From Pseudomonadota bacterium (GTDB lineage Bacteria; Pseudomonadota; Gammaproteobacteria; Steroidobacterales; Steroidobacteraceae), in contig JAJZDW010000006.1 of the NCBI GenBank assembly GCA_021851405.1, positions 62,001 to 126,000 on the forward strand: a stretch of 64,000 bases of DNA. The letters are read 5' to 3'. Under the pieces are notes generated by a model that searched no databases, was not told the origin of the DNA, and worked only from the letters and a program-made list of their open reading frames with translations. A program made the translations under genes and the position numbers. This document shows positions 8,872 to 18,967 of this stretch, one piece after another. Every line of letters begins with the position of its first letter. The stretch's first letter is position 1.

Positions 8872-11403
8872 TCAGAAGCTCGCGGTCAAAGTGAGATACC
8901 AGGTGCGCGGCGCGCCCGGGAAAGCAAGTACCGCGCCGGTCCCAGTGTTGTACAGACCGCCCGCCGTCACGTACTCGAACGCGTTGTAGCGCTTGTTGGC
9001 GAGATTATCGACCTCGATGGTCGCCTTCAGATCGCGCACCCCGTCCGCCCAGGACGTCGGGAAATCGACGCTGGTGGAGAAGTTCAGCAGCCCGTAGCTC
9101 GGGATGTTCACATTGCTGGTGTCGATCGTCTGGCCGGTGACCCCGACGTACGAATCCTGGTTGAACGAACCCGCGGCGGTAATATTGTTATTGTTGTCGA
9201 ACGCGTACTGCGAGCCGGTGCGCAAATAGGTCAGTCGCGGCTCCACCATGATGCGGCCCACATGACCGATGTAGTACACGCCGAAACTCATGTTGGAGGT
9301 CGGCGTGTAGGGGATCGGCACGTTGTGATAGATGATCGTGCTGCCGTTCGGGTTCGTATTGCCATTGAGGTAATTGGTGAACTTGGCGCTCACGATGCCG
9401 ATATTGGCGAACACGTACCAATTGTGCAGCGGGGAGGCGTCACCGAAGATATTGACGCCATCATAGGTCGAGGAGGCGTACGCCAGCAGCGCACCGCCGC
9501 TCGCGAGTGCCGTCGGGATGGTCTCGTGGGTGTAGTCGAGGTGTGAGTAGCTCACGTCCAGTTCCATGTCGGTCACCGGACCCCAGCGCCGCTTGTGGAT
9601 CTTGAGGCCGACGATGGTGTCAGTGCCCTTCTCCAGGTGCACGTTCTGCGCCGGGATGACCACGTAGGGTCCCGTGCCGCCACCGTTCTCCGGATAGCGG
9701 TACGACCAGCCGTAGTTCGCGTAGAGCGCGAGCCAGCGCAGGGCACGCCAGTTCAGGCCGACGAACGGCTCGGCGCGCAGGAACGTCTTGTGCGCCGTCG
9801 GCGAGGGGTTCACGGTGAGGCAGTTCGGATCGGGATTGATCTGACTGAGATCGCCGCAGGGATTGTACTGAGTGCCGAGCGGGAAGACGGACGTCTCATT
9901 CGGATAGAAGTCCATCGTGTAGCTGACCGCGCGGACCCCCGGTGTGAGGCTGACGGTCGGAATCGGCTTGATCGTGTCCTGGAGGAACAGATCGGCATTG
10001 ATCTGGTTGAAGATGTCGCTGTCGTACTGGCCGTTCGGCGCGCTCGGGGAGCCATACAGCGTGGGCGGCGGCGTCGGTCCCGGGGAGACGGTCTGGGCGA
10101 AGGTCTGATACGGGTAGTACAGCTGTTCCTGTGAGTAGTATGTGCTGTATTGCAGGTAACCGCCCGCCGAGACATCGTTGTAGGGCAGATTGAAGTCCAC
10201 GCTCAGCTTGTCGCCGAACACGTGCGTCGAGGGGCGATTGATTTCCCAGCTCGACTGGTTCGGGGGCAGATAATCGTGCAGCGGCGTGAAGTGCAGCCGT
10301 TGCTCGTGGTAGAAGTACACCACGTTGTGCACCGAGGTGATCTTCGACAACGTGACGTTGAGCTTGCTCCAGAGCATCTCGATGGCGTTCGTGTCGAGCT
10401 TCCAGTTCACCGCATAGGGCAGCGTCGTGTAGAAGCCGGTGGTCTGCTGGCTGAACAGCGGTCCGGGGGTAGCCGGTCCGGTGAGGTAGACCCCGGGGAT
10501 GGGGCTGACGGGGAGGGTGAACGGGCGCTGTGCGCTCGAGCGGGCCACGTAGGCGCCGATGCTGAAGTCACCGTTGCCATCGGCGAAGGGATGGCGGGTC
10601 TTGATGTAGTAGGCGTAGTTGTAGCTCGGGTTCTTGTAGCCGTCCGAGCCTTGCATGAAATTGTTCGCGTTGTTCCAGCCGCCGGCGATCACCGTGCGCC
10701 AACCATCCAAGTCGCCGGTCTGAACGTCGAATGAGACGTTCTTGGTCTGGTAGCTGCCGTAGGTGAGGGCGACGTCGCCGCCGAATTTCGAGCTCGGCTG
10801 CAGGGGCACGAAGTTCAACGAGCCGCCGATATTGGTCCACCAGCGGTCCTTCGGTTGCCCCGGCCCGTAGGTCACGTTGATGGTCTGCAGAATGGAGGTC
10901 TGGGGGATGAGCGTCGATTGCCACAGATCGTTCCCGGGATTGTTCATCGGGATGCCATCGAAGGTCGGTTGCACGCTGCCGTTGTCCGGGTTGCCGCCGG
11001 AGTAGCCGGCCCAGCCGATCTTGATGCCGTTGATGCTGATGGTGGATTTCTGCGAGCCGGTCGCCCCATAGGAGGACACGCTGACGCCGGGCACGAGCAT
11101 CATCGCCTGGGCGACGCCGCCGACGCGGCTGCTGGCGCGGATCTGGTCCTGATCGAGCGTCTTGACGGTTTCGCTGCTGATGAAGTCCTTCTTGTGGCGC
11201 TGGATGCGCGCCGTGACCAGAACTTCGTTCAATGTGGCGATCGATGCCGGGCCGGCCGATGCGACCGGGGCCGGGTTCGGCAGCGCGGCGTGCGCGAGCG
11301 CTCCAGTGGCAAGCGCGCCGGTGAGCGCGGTGCGCACTGCGAGTTTGATTCGTGGGTGGCGTGTCTGGGTACTGCGGATGATGCCTGGTGCGGTGCTGGC
11401 CAT
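8872..11403 (-). CDS. TonB-dependent outer membrane receptor
   Basis: Signal-peptide-like N-terminus, LNEVLVTARIQR TonB-box region, plug domain (MLVPGVSVSSYGATGSQKSTISINGIKIG), C-terminal RYNAFEYVT...PGAPRTWYLTLTASF; ORF extends to 11460, internal ATG at 11403 preferred. Confidence 0.9.
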   Translation of the reverse strand: MASTAPGIIRSTQTRHPRIKLAVRTALTGALATGALAHAALPNPAPVASAGPASIATLNEVLVTARIQRHKKDFISSETVKTLDQDQIRASSRVGGVAQAMMLVPGVSVSSYGATGSQKSTISINGIKIGWAGYSGGNPDNGSVQPTFDGIPMNNPGNDLWQSTLIPQTSILQTINVTYGPGQPKDRWWTNIGGSLNFVPLQPSSKFGGDVALTYGSYQTKNVSFDVQTGDLDGWRTVIAGGWNNANNFMQGSDGYKNPSYNYAYYIKTRHPFADGNGDFSIGAYVARSSAQRPFTLPVSPIPGVYLTGPATPGPLFSQQTTGFYTTLPYAVNWKLDTNAIEMLWSKLNVTLSKITSVHNVVYFYHEQRLHFTPLHDYLPPNQSSWEINRPSTHVFGDKLSVDFNLPYNDVSAGGYLQYSTYYSQEQLYYPYQTFAQTVSPGPTPPPTLYGSPSAPNGQYDSDIFNQINADLFLQDTIKPIPTVSLTPGVRAVSYTMDFYPNETSVFPLGTQYNPCGDLSQINPDPNCLTVNPSPTAHKTFLRAEPFVGLNWRALRWLALYANYGWSYRYPENGGGTGPYVVIPAQNVHLEKGTDTIVGLKIHKRRWGPVTDMELDVSYSHLDYTHETIPTALASGGALLAYASSTYDGVNIFGDASPLHNWYVFANIGIVSAKFTNYLNGNTNPNGSTIIYHNVPIPYTPTSNMSFGVYYIGHVGRIMVEPRLTYLRTGSQYAFDNNNNITAAGSFNQDSYVGVTGQTIDTSNVNIPSYGLLNFSTSVDFPTSWADGVRDLKATIEVDNLANKRYNAFEYVTAGGLYNTGTGAVLAFPGAPRTWYLTLTASF

Positions 11404-11766
11404 CGATAACTCCCCGTCTAATGTTGTTTGACCGCCGGGGCCGCGACGTCCTGAGGGCAATGCGGTGGGCCGGCTGGCGGGGAATGCTGCGATGACAGTG
11501 TGTCAGTGCCGTGAAGGATTTGTGAAAGCGGGCACCCGCCGTGTGGCGGCGGTGTTATGTTGGAAGTCAGGACGAGAGTGTCGGGGGGCGAGCGCTTGCG
11601 GTGCAGGATTCAATCGGCAACAGGCCTCGCGCAGCGCCTGCCCTGGGCAGGCGCGGTGGAGGCCGTCCGCTCGGCGTCGCATCGGGGCGGCAGTGCCTCG
11701 GCGCTTGGCGCTGAGGTGCGGGCGGGACTTGAGCTTCTCAGGAATTCCTGACCAAATCCTGACGGG

Positions 11767-11802
11767 GCGCTCTGCGCGGCGCCCGTTCGGCGCGCAGAGC
11801 GC
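11767..11802. repeat. 12-bp inverted repeat with 12-nt loop in intergenic region
   Basis: GCGCTCTGCGCG - GCGCCCGTTCGG - CGCGCAGAGCGC. Confidence 0.6.
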
Positions 11803-11932
11803 GCCGCTGCGAGGGTGGTCAAACGGCGACGGGTGCGCGCGCAGGGATGCGAAAATCAGCGCAAAATGAGGCGCTTACGGCCTGAACTTGGTGCGGATTC
11901 GCACTGCCGCGGACGCAGCCGGTTCGGGCCGT

Positions 11933-12661
11933 TCAGGAGTGGTGATGGACCGGCAGCACCAGGGCGATGACGCCGAAGGCCGGATGATCGAAGTAGTTGC
12001 GCTGGTAGAAGCGCACCCGGCGGGTTTCGTTCATCACGAACGTCGTGCCCGGCGGGGCGTCGAGGCCGGCCGGCGGGTGCTGCATCGTGTAATCGAGCGT
12101 CAGACCGAGGTGCAGGTACGTGCCGCGCTCGAAGTACACCAGACCGGAGAGCCCGGGGACCTGCACGCCGAGCTCGCTCAGATTGAAGCCGGCATGGGTG
12201 CCCCAGTCGCTCGCGGTCTGGATCCAGGCCGCGTGCGCCACCGGACGATAGTCGGCGCTGCCGCGGAGCGCATTCCAGATGCCCGTCAGCTTGTACTCCG
12301 TCGGCGGCACGATGCGCACCAGGTGGCCGACGCCAGTGCCGGCCGGACTCTCCGAGCCGCTGATGTTCGGTGCCATGTGCAGTTCGGCCTGCCAATCCTC
12401 GGGGCTGCCGAGCGTGCTGAGCGCGCGGAACACCACGATTTCGACGTAGTACTCGCGGTGCACCGGGGCAGGGGCTGCGGTCGGTGCGGGTGTCGTCGCC
12501 GGTGCGGCCGCGGTCGGCGGGGCGGCCGCACCGGCGTGGGCCGTCACGCCGGCCGGGTGCGCCTGCAGGGGCGCAGCCGGCGGAGCGGCTCGCACGGGGG
12601 ATGTCCCGGCGAGGGCGAGCGCCGTGAACGCACACAGCGTGAGGGCGAAGCGGTGCATCAT
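11933..12661 (-). CDS. csiV: CsiV family periplasmic protein
   Basis: Signal peptide, YYVEIVVFRALSTLGSPEDWQAE N-terminal motif and FVMNETRRVRFYQRNYFDHPAFGVIALVLPV C-terminus; adjacent to mfd as in many gammaproteobacteria. Confidence 0.75.
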   Translation of the reverse strand: MMHRFALTLCAFTALALAGTSPVRAAPPAAPLQAHPAGVTAHAGAAAPPTAAAPATTPAPTAAPAPVHREYYVEIVVFRALSTLGSPEDWQAELHMAPNISGSESPAGTGVGHLVRIVPPTEYKLTGIWNALRGSADYRPVAHAAWIQTASDWGTHAGFNLSELGVQVPGLSGLVYFERGTYLHLGLTLDYTMQHPPAGLDAPPGTTFVMNETRRVRFYQRNYFDHPAFGVIALVLPVHHHS

Positions 12662-12686
12662 GGCCCGTAAGTGTAAACGAAGGAGG

Positions 12687-15600
12687 CTAGTTCGGCTTGC
12701 CCGCGAGCCGCTTCAGCAGCGCCGCGGCGAACTCAAAGCGCGCCTCCTCCTCCGGTAGCGCGCGCGCGATGCGCAGCTTCATCGCGCCCTCGAGCCGGTA
12801 TTCGCGGGACGCCTGCTGCATCAGTTTGACCAGCGTCTGGGGCTGCACGGCGGTGTTCTCCTCGAATTGCACCATGCCGCCCTGGGGCCCGAGATCGAGG
12901 CGACGGATACCGAGGGCGCGCGCCGTGAGTTTCAGCTTGGTGATGCGGATCAGACGCTGCGCGGCATCCGGCAGAGGACCGAACCGATCGTAGATTTCCG
13001 CCAGCAGTGCATCGAGCGCATCGGCGCTCTCGGCCGCGGCGATCCGCTTGTACAGCCCGAGGCGCACCTGCACGTCCGAAATGTACGCCTCGGGCAGGAA
13101 GGCCGGCAGGCGCAGTTCGACCTCGGTGGCGGCCGCCAGCGGTTTATCGAGTACCGGCTCGCGCCCGGATTTCAGCGCCTTCACCGCCTCTTCGAGCAGT
13201 TCGAGGTACAGCGCCAGTCCGATCTCGGACATCTGGCCGCTCTGGGATTCCCCGAGCAGTTCACCGGCGCCGCGGATCTCCAGGTCGTGCGTGGCGAGGG
13301 CGAACCCGGCGCCGAGCTCCTCCATCGCCTCGATCGCATCGAGCCGCTTGGCGGCATCGCCGGAGAGCGCCCGGCGCGGCGGTGCGATCAGGTAGGCGTA
13401 GGCGCGGTGATGCGAGCGTCCGACGCGTCCGCGCAGCTGGTGCAGCTGCGCAAGTCCCATGTGGTCGGCGCGGTTGATGAGGATGGTGTTGGCGGTCGGC
13501 ACGTCGATGCCGCTCTCGATGATGGTGGTGCACAGCAGCAGATCGAAGCGCCGGTGGTAGAAATCCACCATCAGCTGTTCGAGCTCGCGCTCGCGCATCT
13601 GTCCGTGGCCGATACGCACGCTTGCCTCGGGCACGAGCTGGCGCACCTCGGCGGCGATCTTCTCGATGGTGCGGATCTCGTTGTGCACGAAGTAGATCTG
13701 GCCGCCGCGCCGCAGCTCGCGCAGTACCGCCTCGCGCAGCGTCGGGCCGTGCCATTCGATCAAGAACGTCTTGATCGCCAGGCGCTCGGCGGGCGGCGTG
13801 GTGATCAGCGAGAGGTCGCGTAGCCCGCCGAGCGCCATGTTGAGCGTGCGCGGGATGGGCGTGGCGGTGAGAGTCAGCACGTGCACGTTGGCGCGCAGCG
13901 CCTGCAGCCGCTCCTTGTCGCGCACGCCGAAGCGTTGTTCCTCATCGACGATGAGCAGTCCGAGGTCCTTGAACTGCGCATGCGCATGCAGCAGCCGATG
14001 AGTGGCGATCACGATGTCGACCGTGCCGCGCTCGATGCCCTCGAGAATGGCGCGGGTCTCTTTGGCATTGCCGAAGCGCGAGAGTCCCTCGATGCGCACC
14101 GGCCAGTCGGCGAAGCGGTCGCGGAAGTTCGTCAGATGCTGCTGCGCGAGCAGCGTGGTCGGGGCGAGGATGGCGACCTGTTTGCCGGCCTGGACGGCTG
14201 CGAACGCGGCACGCATGGCGACTTCGGTCTTGCCGAAGCCGACATCCCCGCACACGATGCGGTCCATGGGGCGCTCGCTCTTGAGGTCCTCGAGCACCCG
14301 GGTGATGGCCTCGGTCTGATCCTCGGTCTCATCGAAGGGGAAGGTGGCGGCGAACGCGCGGTATTCCGCCTCGTTCGGCGTGAGATTCAGGCCCCGATGG
14401 GCCTTGCGTCGCGCGTACAGGTCGAGCAGTTCGGCCGCCGCGTCGCGGATCTGCTCCGCGGCGCGCCGGCGCGCCTTGCTCCACTGATCGGTGCCGAGCT
14501 TGTGCAGCGGCGCGCTCTCGTTCGCCGCACCGGTGTAGCGGTTCACCAGATGCAGCGACTGCACCGGGACGTAGATCCGATCGCCGCCCAGGTACTCGAG
14601 CACCAGGAACTCCCCGGCCTCGCCGGCGACCTCCATCGGCTGCAGTCCGACGTAGCGGCCGACGCCGTACTGTTCGTGCACCACCGGGGCGCCCGCGGTG
14701 AGGTCCTGCAGGTCCCGCAGGATGCTCTGCGGGTCGGAGGCGGCGCGGGTGCGCCGGCGCTCCTGCGGGGCGCGTGCCCCGAACAGCTGCGACTCGGCGA
14801 TGATCGCCAGCGGCGGGACGGGCAGATGCAGTCCGGCCAGATCCGCCGCCACGGTGAGACTGAGCGGGGCGTGCCCGGCGAGGAACTCGTCCCAGCCGCC
14901 GACGAGTGTGACCGGGCGGCGCTGGCTGCGCAGCAACTCGTGGAGCACTTCGCGCCGGCCCGGGGAGTCCGCTGCGATCAGTGCACGACCCGGGAAGGAC
15001 TCGAGGAAGCTCTCCAGGTGCGAGAGCGGACGTTCGGCGCGCGTATCGATGCGCAGGTCCGGCGGATCGAGCGTCGCGAAGTCGCGCTGCACGGCCGTCA
15101 CGGCGGCCTCGGCCCCGGCGCCCAGGGTCACCGAGGCGAAGCGCTCGAGGGCCGCGCCGAGCACCTCGGGCTCGAGGAACAGCTCCGCCGGGGCGAGCAC
15201 GGGACGCTCGATGTCATGCCGACGCTCCTCGTAGCGCGCCTCGATGTCCCGCCACGCTCGCGCGAGCGCCTCGGGCAGCGCGGCATCGTGCACGATCACG
15301 GCGTTGGCCGGCAGATGATCGAACAGCGTCGCGGTGGTCTCGAAGAACAACGGCAGGTAGAACTCCACGCCGGCCGGTGCCAGCCCCTCGCTGACGCTGC
15401 GATAGAGGCTCGAGCGGGTCGGGTCGCCCTCGAACCGGGTCCGGAAGCGTCGGCGGAACTCCTTGATCGCCTCGGCATCGAGCGGCAGTTCGCGCGCCGG
15501 CAGCAGCCGTACGTGCTCGATCGGCTCGAGCGAGCGCTGCGAGTCCGGATCGAAGCGGCGGATCGCCTCGATCTCATCGTCGAACAGGTCGATGCGCAGC

Positions 15601-16238
15601 GGCTCGGCGGCACCCATGGGGAAGACGTCGAACAACGAGCCGCGCACGGCGAATTCCCCGGGGCTGCGCACCTGGCTGACGCTGGCATAGCCGGCATCGA
15701 TCAGCCGGGCACGGAACGGTTCGAGGTCGAGCTGCTCGCCACGCGAGAGCTGGAAGGAGCGCGCCTGGACGTACTGGCGCGGCGCGATCCGCTGCATCAG
15801 CGTGTCAGCGGTGATGATCAGACAGCCGTGCGTCAGACGCGGCAGTTCATACAGAGTTCGCAGCCGCGCCGAGATGATGTCCGGGTGCGGGGAGAACAGA
15901 TCGTACGGCAGCACCTCCCAGTCGGGGAACGTGAGCAGCGGCAGATCGGTCCCGGCGAAGAACGCCAGCTCCGCGCTCAGGCGCAACAGTTCGCGCGCCG
16001 CATCGGTGACGACGACGTAGAGTTTCTGATCGGAGCGCGCCGCCTCGGCGAGCGCGAGCGTCGCGGCGCTGCCGCGCAGGTTCTGCCAGCGCAGATGGCG
16101 CTTGGCGGGGCCCGGGACGGGCGGATCAAGGACTCTCAATCTGCTTCCTGTCGGCACAGTAGGCGCCTCATGGGCGGTGCGACCTTCGCGCGGGGCTTGC
16201 ATCGCCCGCCGGGTCCCGCCGCCGTTGCGCCGCGTCAA
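12687..16238 (-). CDS. mfd: transcription-repair coupling factor Mfd
   Basis: ILRDLQDLTAGAPVVHEQYGVGRYVGLQ RID motif, Walker A CGDVGFGKTEVAMRAAF, DEEQRFGV; start uncertain (TTG 16238 or ATG 16202). Confidence 0.95.
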   Translation of the reverse strand: MTRRNGGGTRRAMQAPREGRTAHEAPTVPTGSRLRVLDPPVPGPAKRHLRWQNLRGSAATLALAEAARSDQKLYVVVTDAARELLRLSAELAFFAGTDLPLLTFPDWEVLPYDLFSPHPDIISARLRTLYELPRLTHGCLIITADTLMQRIAPRQYVQARSFQLSRGEQLDLEPFRARLIDAGYASVSQVRSPGEFAVRGSLFDVFPMGAAEPLRIDLFDDEIEAIRRFDPDSQRSLEPIEHVRLLPARELPLDAEAIKEFRRRFRTRFEGDPTRSSLYRSVSEGLAPAGVEFYLPLFFETTATLFDHLPANAVIVHDAALPEALARAWRDIEARYEERRHDIERPVLAPAELFLEPEVLGAALERFASVTLGAGAEAAVTAVQRDFATLDPPDLRIDTRAERPLSHLESFLESFPGRALIAADSPGRREVLHELLRSQRRPVTLVGGWDEFLAGHAPLSLTVAADLAGLHLPVPPLAIIAESQLFGARAPQERRRTRAASDPQSILRDLQDLTAGAPVVHEQYGVGRYVGLQPMEVAGEAGEFLVLEYLGGDRIYVPVQSLHLVNRYTGAANESAPLHKLGTDQWSKARRRAAEQIRDAAAELLDLYARRKAHRGLNLTPNEAEYRAFAATFPFDETEDQTEAITRVLEDLKSERPMDRIVCGDVGFGKTEVAMRAAFAAVQAGKQVAILAPTTLLAQQHLTNFRDRFADWPVRIEGLSRFGNAKETRAILEGIERGTVDIVIATHRLLHAHAQFKDLGLLIVDEEQRFGVRDKERLQALRANVHVLTLTATPIPRTLNMALGGLRDLSLITTPPAERLAIKTFLIEWHGPTLREAVLRELRRGGQIYFVHNEIRTIEKIAAEVRQLVPEASVRIGHGQMRERELEQLMVDFYHRRFDLLLCTTIIESGIDVPTANTILINRADHMGLAQLHQLRGRVGRSHHRAYAYLIAPPRRALSGDAAKRLDAIEAMEELGAGFALATHDLEIRGAGELLGESQSGQMSEIGLALYLELLEEAVKALKSGREPVLDKPLAAATEVELRLPAFLPEAYISDVQVRLGLYKRIAAAESADALDALLAEIYDRFGPLPDAAQRLIRITKLKLTARALGIRRLDLGPQGGMVQFEENTAVQPQTLVKLMQQASREYRLEGAMKLRIARALPEEEARFEFAAALLKRLAGKPN

Positions 16239-17047
16239 ACCGCGACCGGGATGTCCACAACCAGGGGCCGCGGCGCGGCAGCGGGGACGCAGAAGATATC
16301 GATGCTGCGACTGCGCCCGCGCAGTTGCATCGAGGGCAGCGGGGTGGCGCCGACATCCAGGCCGAGCGCATCGAGGGAGTGCTTGATCGCCTCGGAGAAG
16401 AGCATCTCCCCGGCGCGGGCGCGCTGGCAGAGCCGGGCTGCGACGTTCACCGTGTCGCCGATCAGCGTGTAGCTCATGTAGGAGCTCGAGCCGATGTTCC
16501 CGGCGACCACGTCGCCTTCGTTGATGCCGATGCCGAGTCCGGCCTCGACCCCGTAGCGGCTCATCCAGGAGCTGGCAAGCGCCCCGAAGCTGTCGAGCAT
16601 CTCCTGGGCGGCGCGCACCGCGCGGCCTGGACTGTCGGGCTGCTCGAGCGGCACGCCGAAGCCGAGCATCAGGCAGTCGCCGGCCATGTGGAACACCGTG
16701 CCGTCGTGGCGCAGGGTGATCTCGGTGAGCAGCGAGAAGTATTCGTTGAGGAGCGGGACCACCTGGCGCGGCTCGAGCCGCTCGGACAGGCCGGTAAAGC
16801 CGCGCAGGTCCGCGAACAGCACCACCGCATGGGTGCGCAGGTCATCGGCCGAGAGGAGGGTCTCGCGCAGTTGCACGTCCTCGAGGATCTTCTCGGCGAG
16901 CTGCGGGGACACGTAGCGGCGCACGGCACGGCGCAGCACCTCCTCGCGGCGACGGACTTCGGCCTGCAGGTGCGCCTGGGCAAGCTCACGGCGCACTGCG
17001 CCGCCACGAATCAGTTCCTCGATGCTGATCGAATTGTCCAGGGCCAC
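16235..17047 (-). CDS. class III adenylate/guanylate cyclase catalytic-domain protein
   Basis: VVLFADLRGFTGLSERLEP, TVFHMAGDCLMLGFG, YTLIGDTVNVAARLCQRA; both metal-binding Asp retained. Confidence 0.88.
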   Translation of the reverse strand: MALDNSISIEELIRGGAVRRELAQAHLQAEVRRREEVLRRAVRRYVSPQLAEKILEDVQLRETLLSADDLRTHAVVLFADLRGFTGLSERLEPRQVVPLLNEYFSLLTEITLRHDGTVFHMAGDCLMLGFGVPLEQPDSPGRAVRAAQEMLDSFGALASSWMSRYGVEAGLGIGINEGDVVAGNIGSSSYMSYTLIGDTVNVAARLCQRARAGEMLFSEAIKHSLDALGLDVGATPLPSMQLRGRSRSIDIFCVPAAAPRPLVVDIPVAV

Positions 17048-17209
17048 GGGGGAGTTACCTGATCATTCTTCTGTGAAAGATGAGCCTACCATAATCCAAT
17101 GTCGCCTGATGCATACAGGCCGAGCCGACCCCGTTCGGGCCGACGGACGGGGCCTCGCACGCTTTATGGTTAACGGCCCGGACGGGCGCGTCTTGAGGGG
17201 GGCGGGGGG

Positions 17210-17500
17210 TTATTCTGCCGCGGGAGCGTGCACGACGGCGTGCACGACGCGGTTGAATTCGAAGAAGACGCTGAAGTTGCGGTAGTCCCAGCGGGTGATC
17301 GGCGGCCGGCCGACGGCCGGATAGCGCTTCTCGGGGCTGCCGAAGCGCTGCTCGACCTGGCGCATGGTCTGGCTGCGGTGGGGGTGGGCAATGGCGGTGG
17401 GCGCAACGTGCACCTGGCCATTGATGACCACCGTTTCGGCTGCGGCCGTGGCGCTGACCGCGCAGGCCGCCAGCAGTGCCAATAGAACTCGAGCACGCAT
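17210..17500 (-). CDS. small secreted hypothetical protein
   Basis: Signal peptide MRARVLLALLAACAVSATAAA then MRQVEQRFGSPEKRYPAVGRPPITRWDYRNFSVFFEFNRVVHAVVH, a recurrent gammaproteobacterial hypothetical motif. Confidence 0.65.
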   Translation of the reverse strand: MRARVLLALLAACAVSATAAAETVVINGQVHVAPTAIAHPHRSQTMRQVEQRFGSPEKRYPAVGRPPITRWDYRNFSVFFEFNRVVHAVVHAPAAE

Positions 17501-17694
17501 CGCAAGTCCTCCGGCGCCGGACTATACACCCCGGGCCGCGCGCGCCAAGGGCGCCGGTGGGTCGGCGGCGCAAAACTGTGATCCAATCACCAGCGGCTGC
17601 GCAGGCCCAAGCGCATGCGGGTCGCGCCGCGGCCCGCTCGGCCCGGGGGGCGCGAGCGCTCACGCCGTGGGGCGCTTCATGGTTAAATCCACAG

Positions 17695-18960
17695 ATGTTC
17701 CACCCGCTGTCACTGTTCGTCGGTCTGCGCTACGTGCGCGCCCGCTCGCACAAGTTCTTCGTCTCCTTCATCACCTGGACCTCCCTTGCCGGGGTGTGCG
17801 TCGGCGTCGCCGCGCTGATCGTGGTGCTCTCGGTGATGAACGGTTTCGAGGGCGACCTGCGCACCCGGCTGCTCGCCCTCGACGCCGATGCACGCGTGGT
17901 GGTGAGCCCGTCGGCACACCGCGCCGCGCCGCCGCCGCCGGCCATCTGGGAGCACCTCGCCCGACAGCTGCGCGGCGTGCCCGGGGTCACCGGGGTGGCG
18001 CCGTTCGTGCAGTCCCAGGCGCTCGCGGTACGCACGCCACAGATGCTGCCGGTGCTGCTGCGGGGCGTCGATCCGGCGGCCGAGCCGCACGTGACGCGCC
18101 TGGCGCGGGTCAGCACGGCCGGCTCGCTCGCGGCGCTGAAACCGGGCGCCGATCGGGTGATTCTCGGGGAAGTGATCGCCGAGGAGTTGGGCCTCGGGCC
18201 CGGCGACCGCATCACGCTGCTGATCCCGGGCGTGAGCGCCGGTGGACTGCCGACCCCGACGCTGCATCGCTTCACCGTCGCCGGGGTGTTCTCGGTGGGC
18301 CTCGCCGACAGCGACGCGACGCTGGTATACGGCAACATCGATGACGTGCGCGGGTTGCTGCCCGGTGGCGGCCTCGACCAGGGACTCAGAGTGCGCTACC
18401 GCAATGCGCTCGATGCGCCGGCGATCACCGCCCGGCTGCGCGCGCGCCTGCCGCAGGGCTTCTCAGTGATCGACTGGACCGAGGACAACGCGGCGTACTT
18501 TCGTGCCATCCGCATCGAGAAGACGATGATGTCGCTCATTCTGCTGCTGATTGTGGCGGTGGCGGCCTTCAACATCGTCGCTATGCTGGTGATGGTGGTG
18601 ACCGACAAACGCACCGACATCGCGATTCTGCGCACCCTCGGGGCCTCCCCGGGGCGGGTGCTGGCCATTTTTCTCATTCAGGGACTGACCATCGGGTGGC
18701 TCGGTGTCGGGCTCGGCGTCGGACTCGGACTCACCCTGGCGTATCACGTCAACGCGGTGGCGAGTTTCCTCGAGCACACGTTCGGCTTTCAGATCTTCAA
18801 CTCCAGCGTCTACTACATCACCACGATCCCCTCGGTGGTCAGCTGGAGCAATGTGACCGTGATCGGCCTCGCGGCGCTGGCGCTGACGGCGGCCGCTACG
18901 GTCTATCCGGCCGTGCGCGCCGCGCGGGTCGCGCCGGCCGAAGCGCTGCGCTACGAGTGA
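17695..18960 (+). CDS. lolC: lipoprotein-releasing ABC transporter permease LolC/LolE family
   Basis: MFHPLSLFVGLRYVRARSHKFFVSFITWTSLAGVCVGVAALIVVLSVMNGF. Confidence 0.92.
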   Translation: MFHPLSLFVGLRYVRARSHKFFVSFITWTSLAGVCVGVAALIVVLSVMNGFEGDLRTRLLALDADARVVVSPSAHRAAPPPPAIWEHLARQLRGVPGVTGVAPFVQSQALAVRTPQMLPVLLRGVDPAAEPHVTRLARVSTAGSLAALKPGADRVILGEVIAEELGLGPGDRITLLIPGVSAGGLPTPTLHRFTVAGVFSVGLADSDATLVYGNIDDVRGLLPGGGLDQGLRVRYRNALDAPAITARLRARLPQGFSVIDWTEDNAAYFRAIRIEKTMMSLILLLIVAVAAFNIVAMLVMVVTDKRTDIAILRTLGASPGRVLAIFLIQGLTIGWLGVGLGVGLGLTLAYHVNAVASFLEHTFGFQIFNSSVYYITTIPSVVSWSNVTVIGLAALALTAAATVYPAVRAARVAPAEALRYE

Positions 18961-18967
18961 GGCGCTG

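Noticed and set aside
11404-11932. Cobalamin-type riboswitch upstream of the TonB receptor
   Set aside because: No B12-box-like core was recognised by eye; would need a covariance-model search.
13881-16472. 863-aa plus-strand ORF opposite mfd
   Set aside because: GC-rich shadow frame; composition (His/Arg/Gln/Glu-rich, no domain) is typical of antisense frames of a real gene, and mfd on the minus strand is unambiguous.
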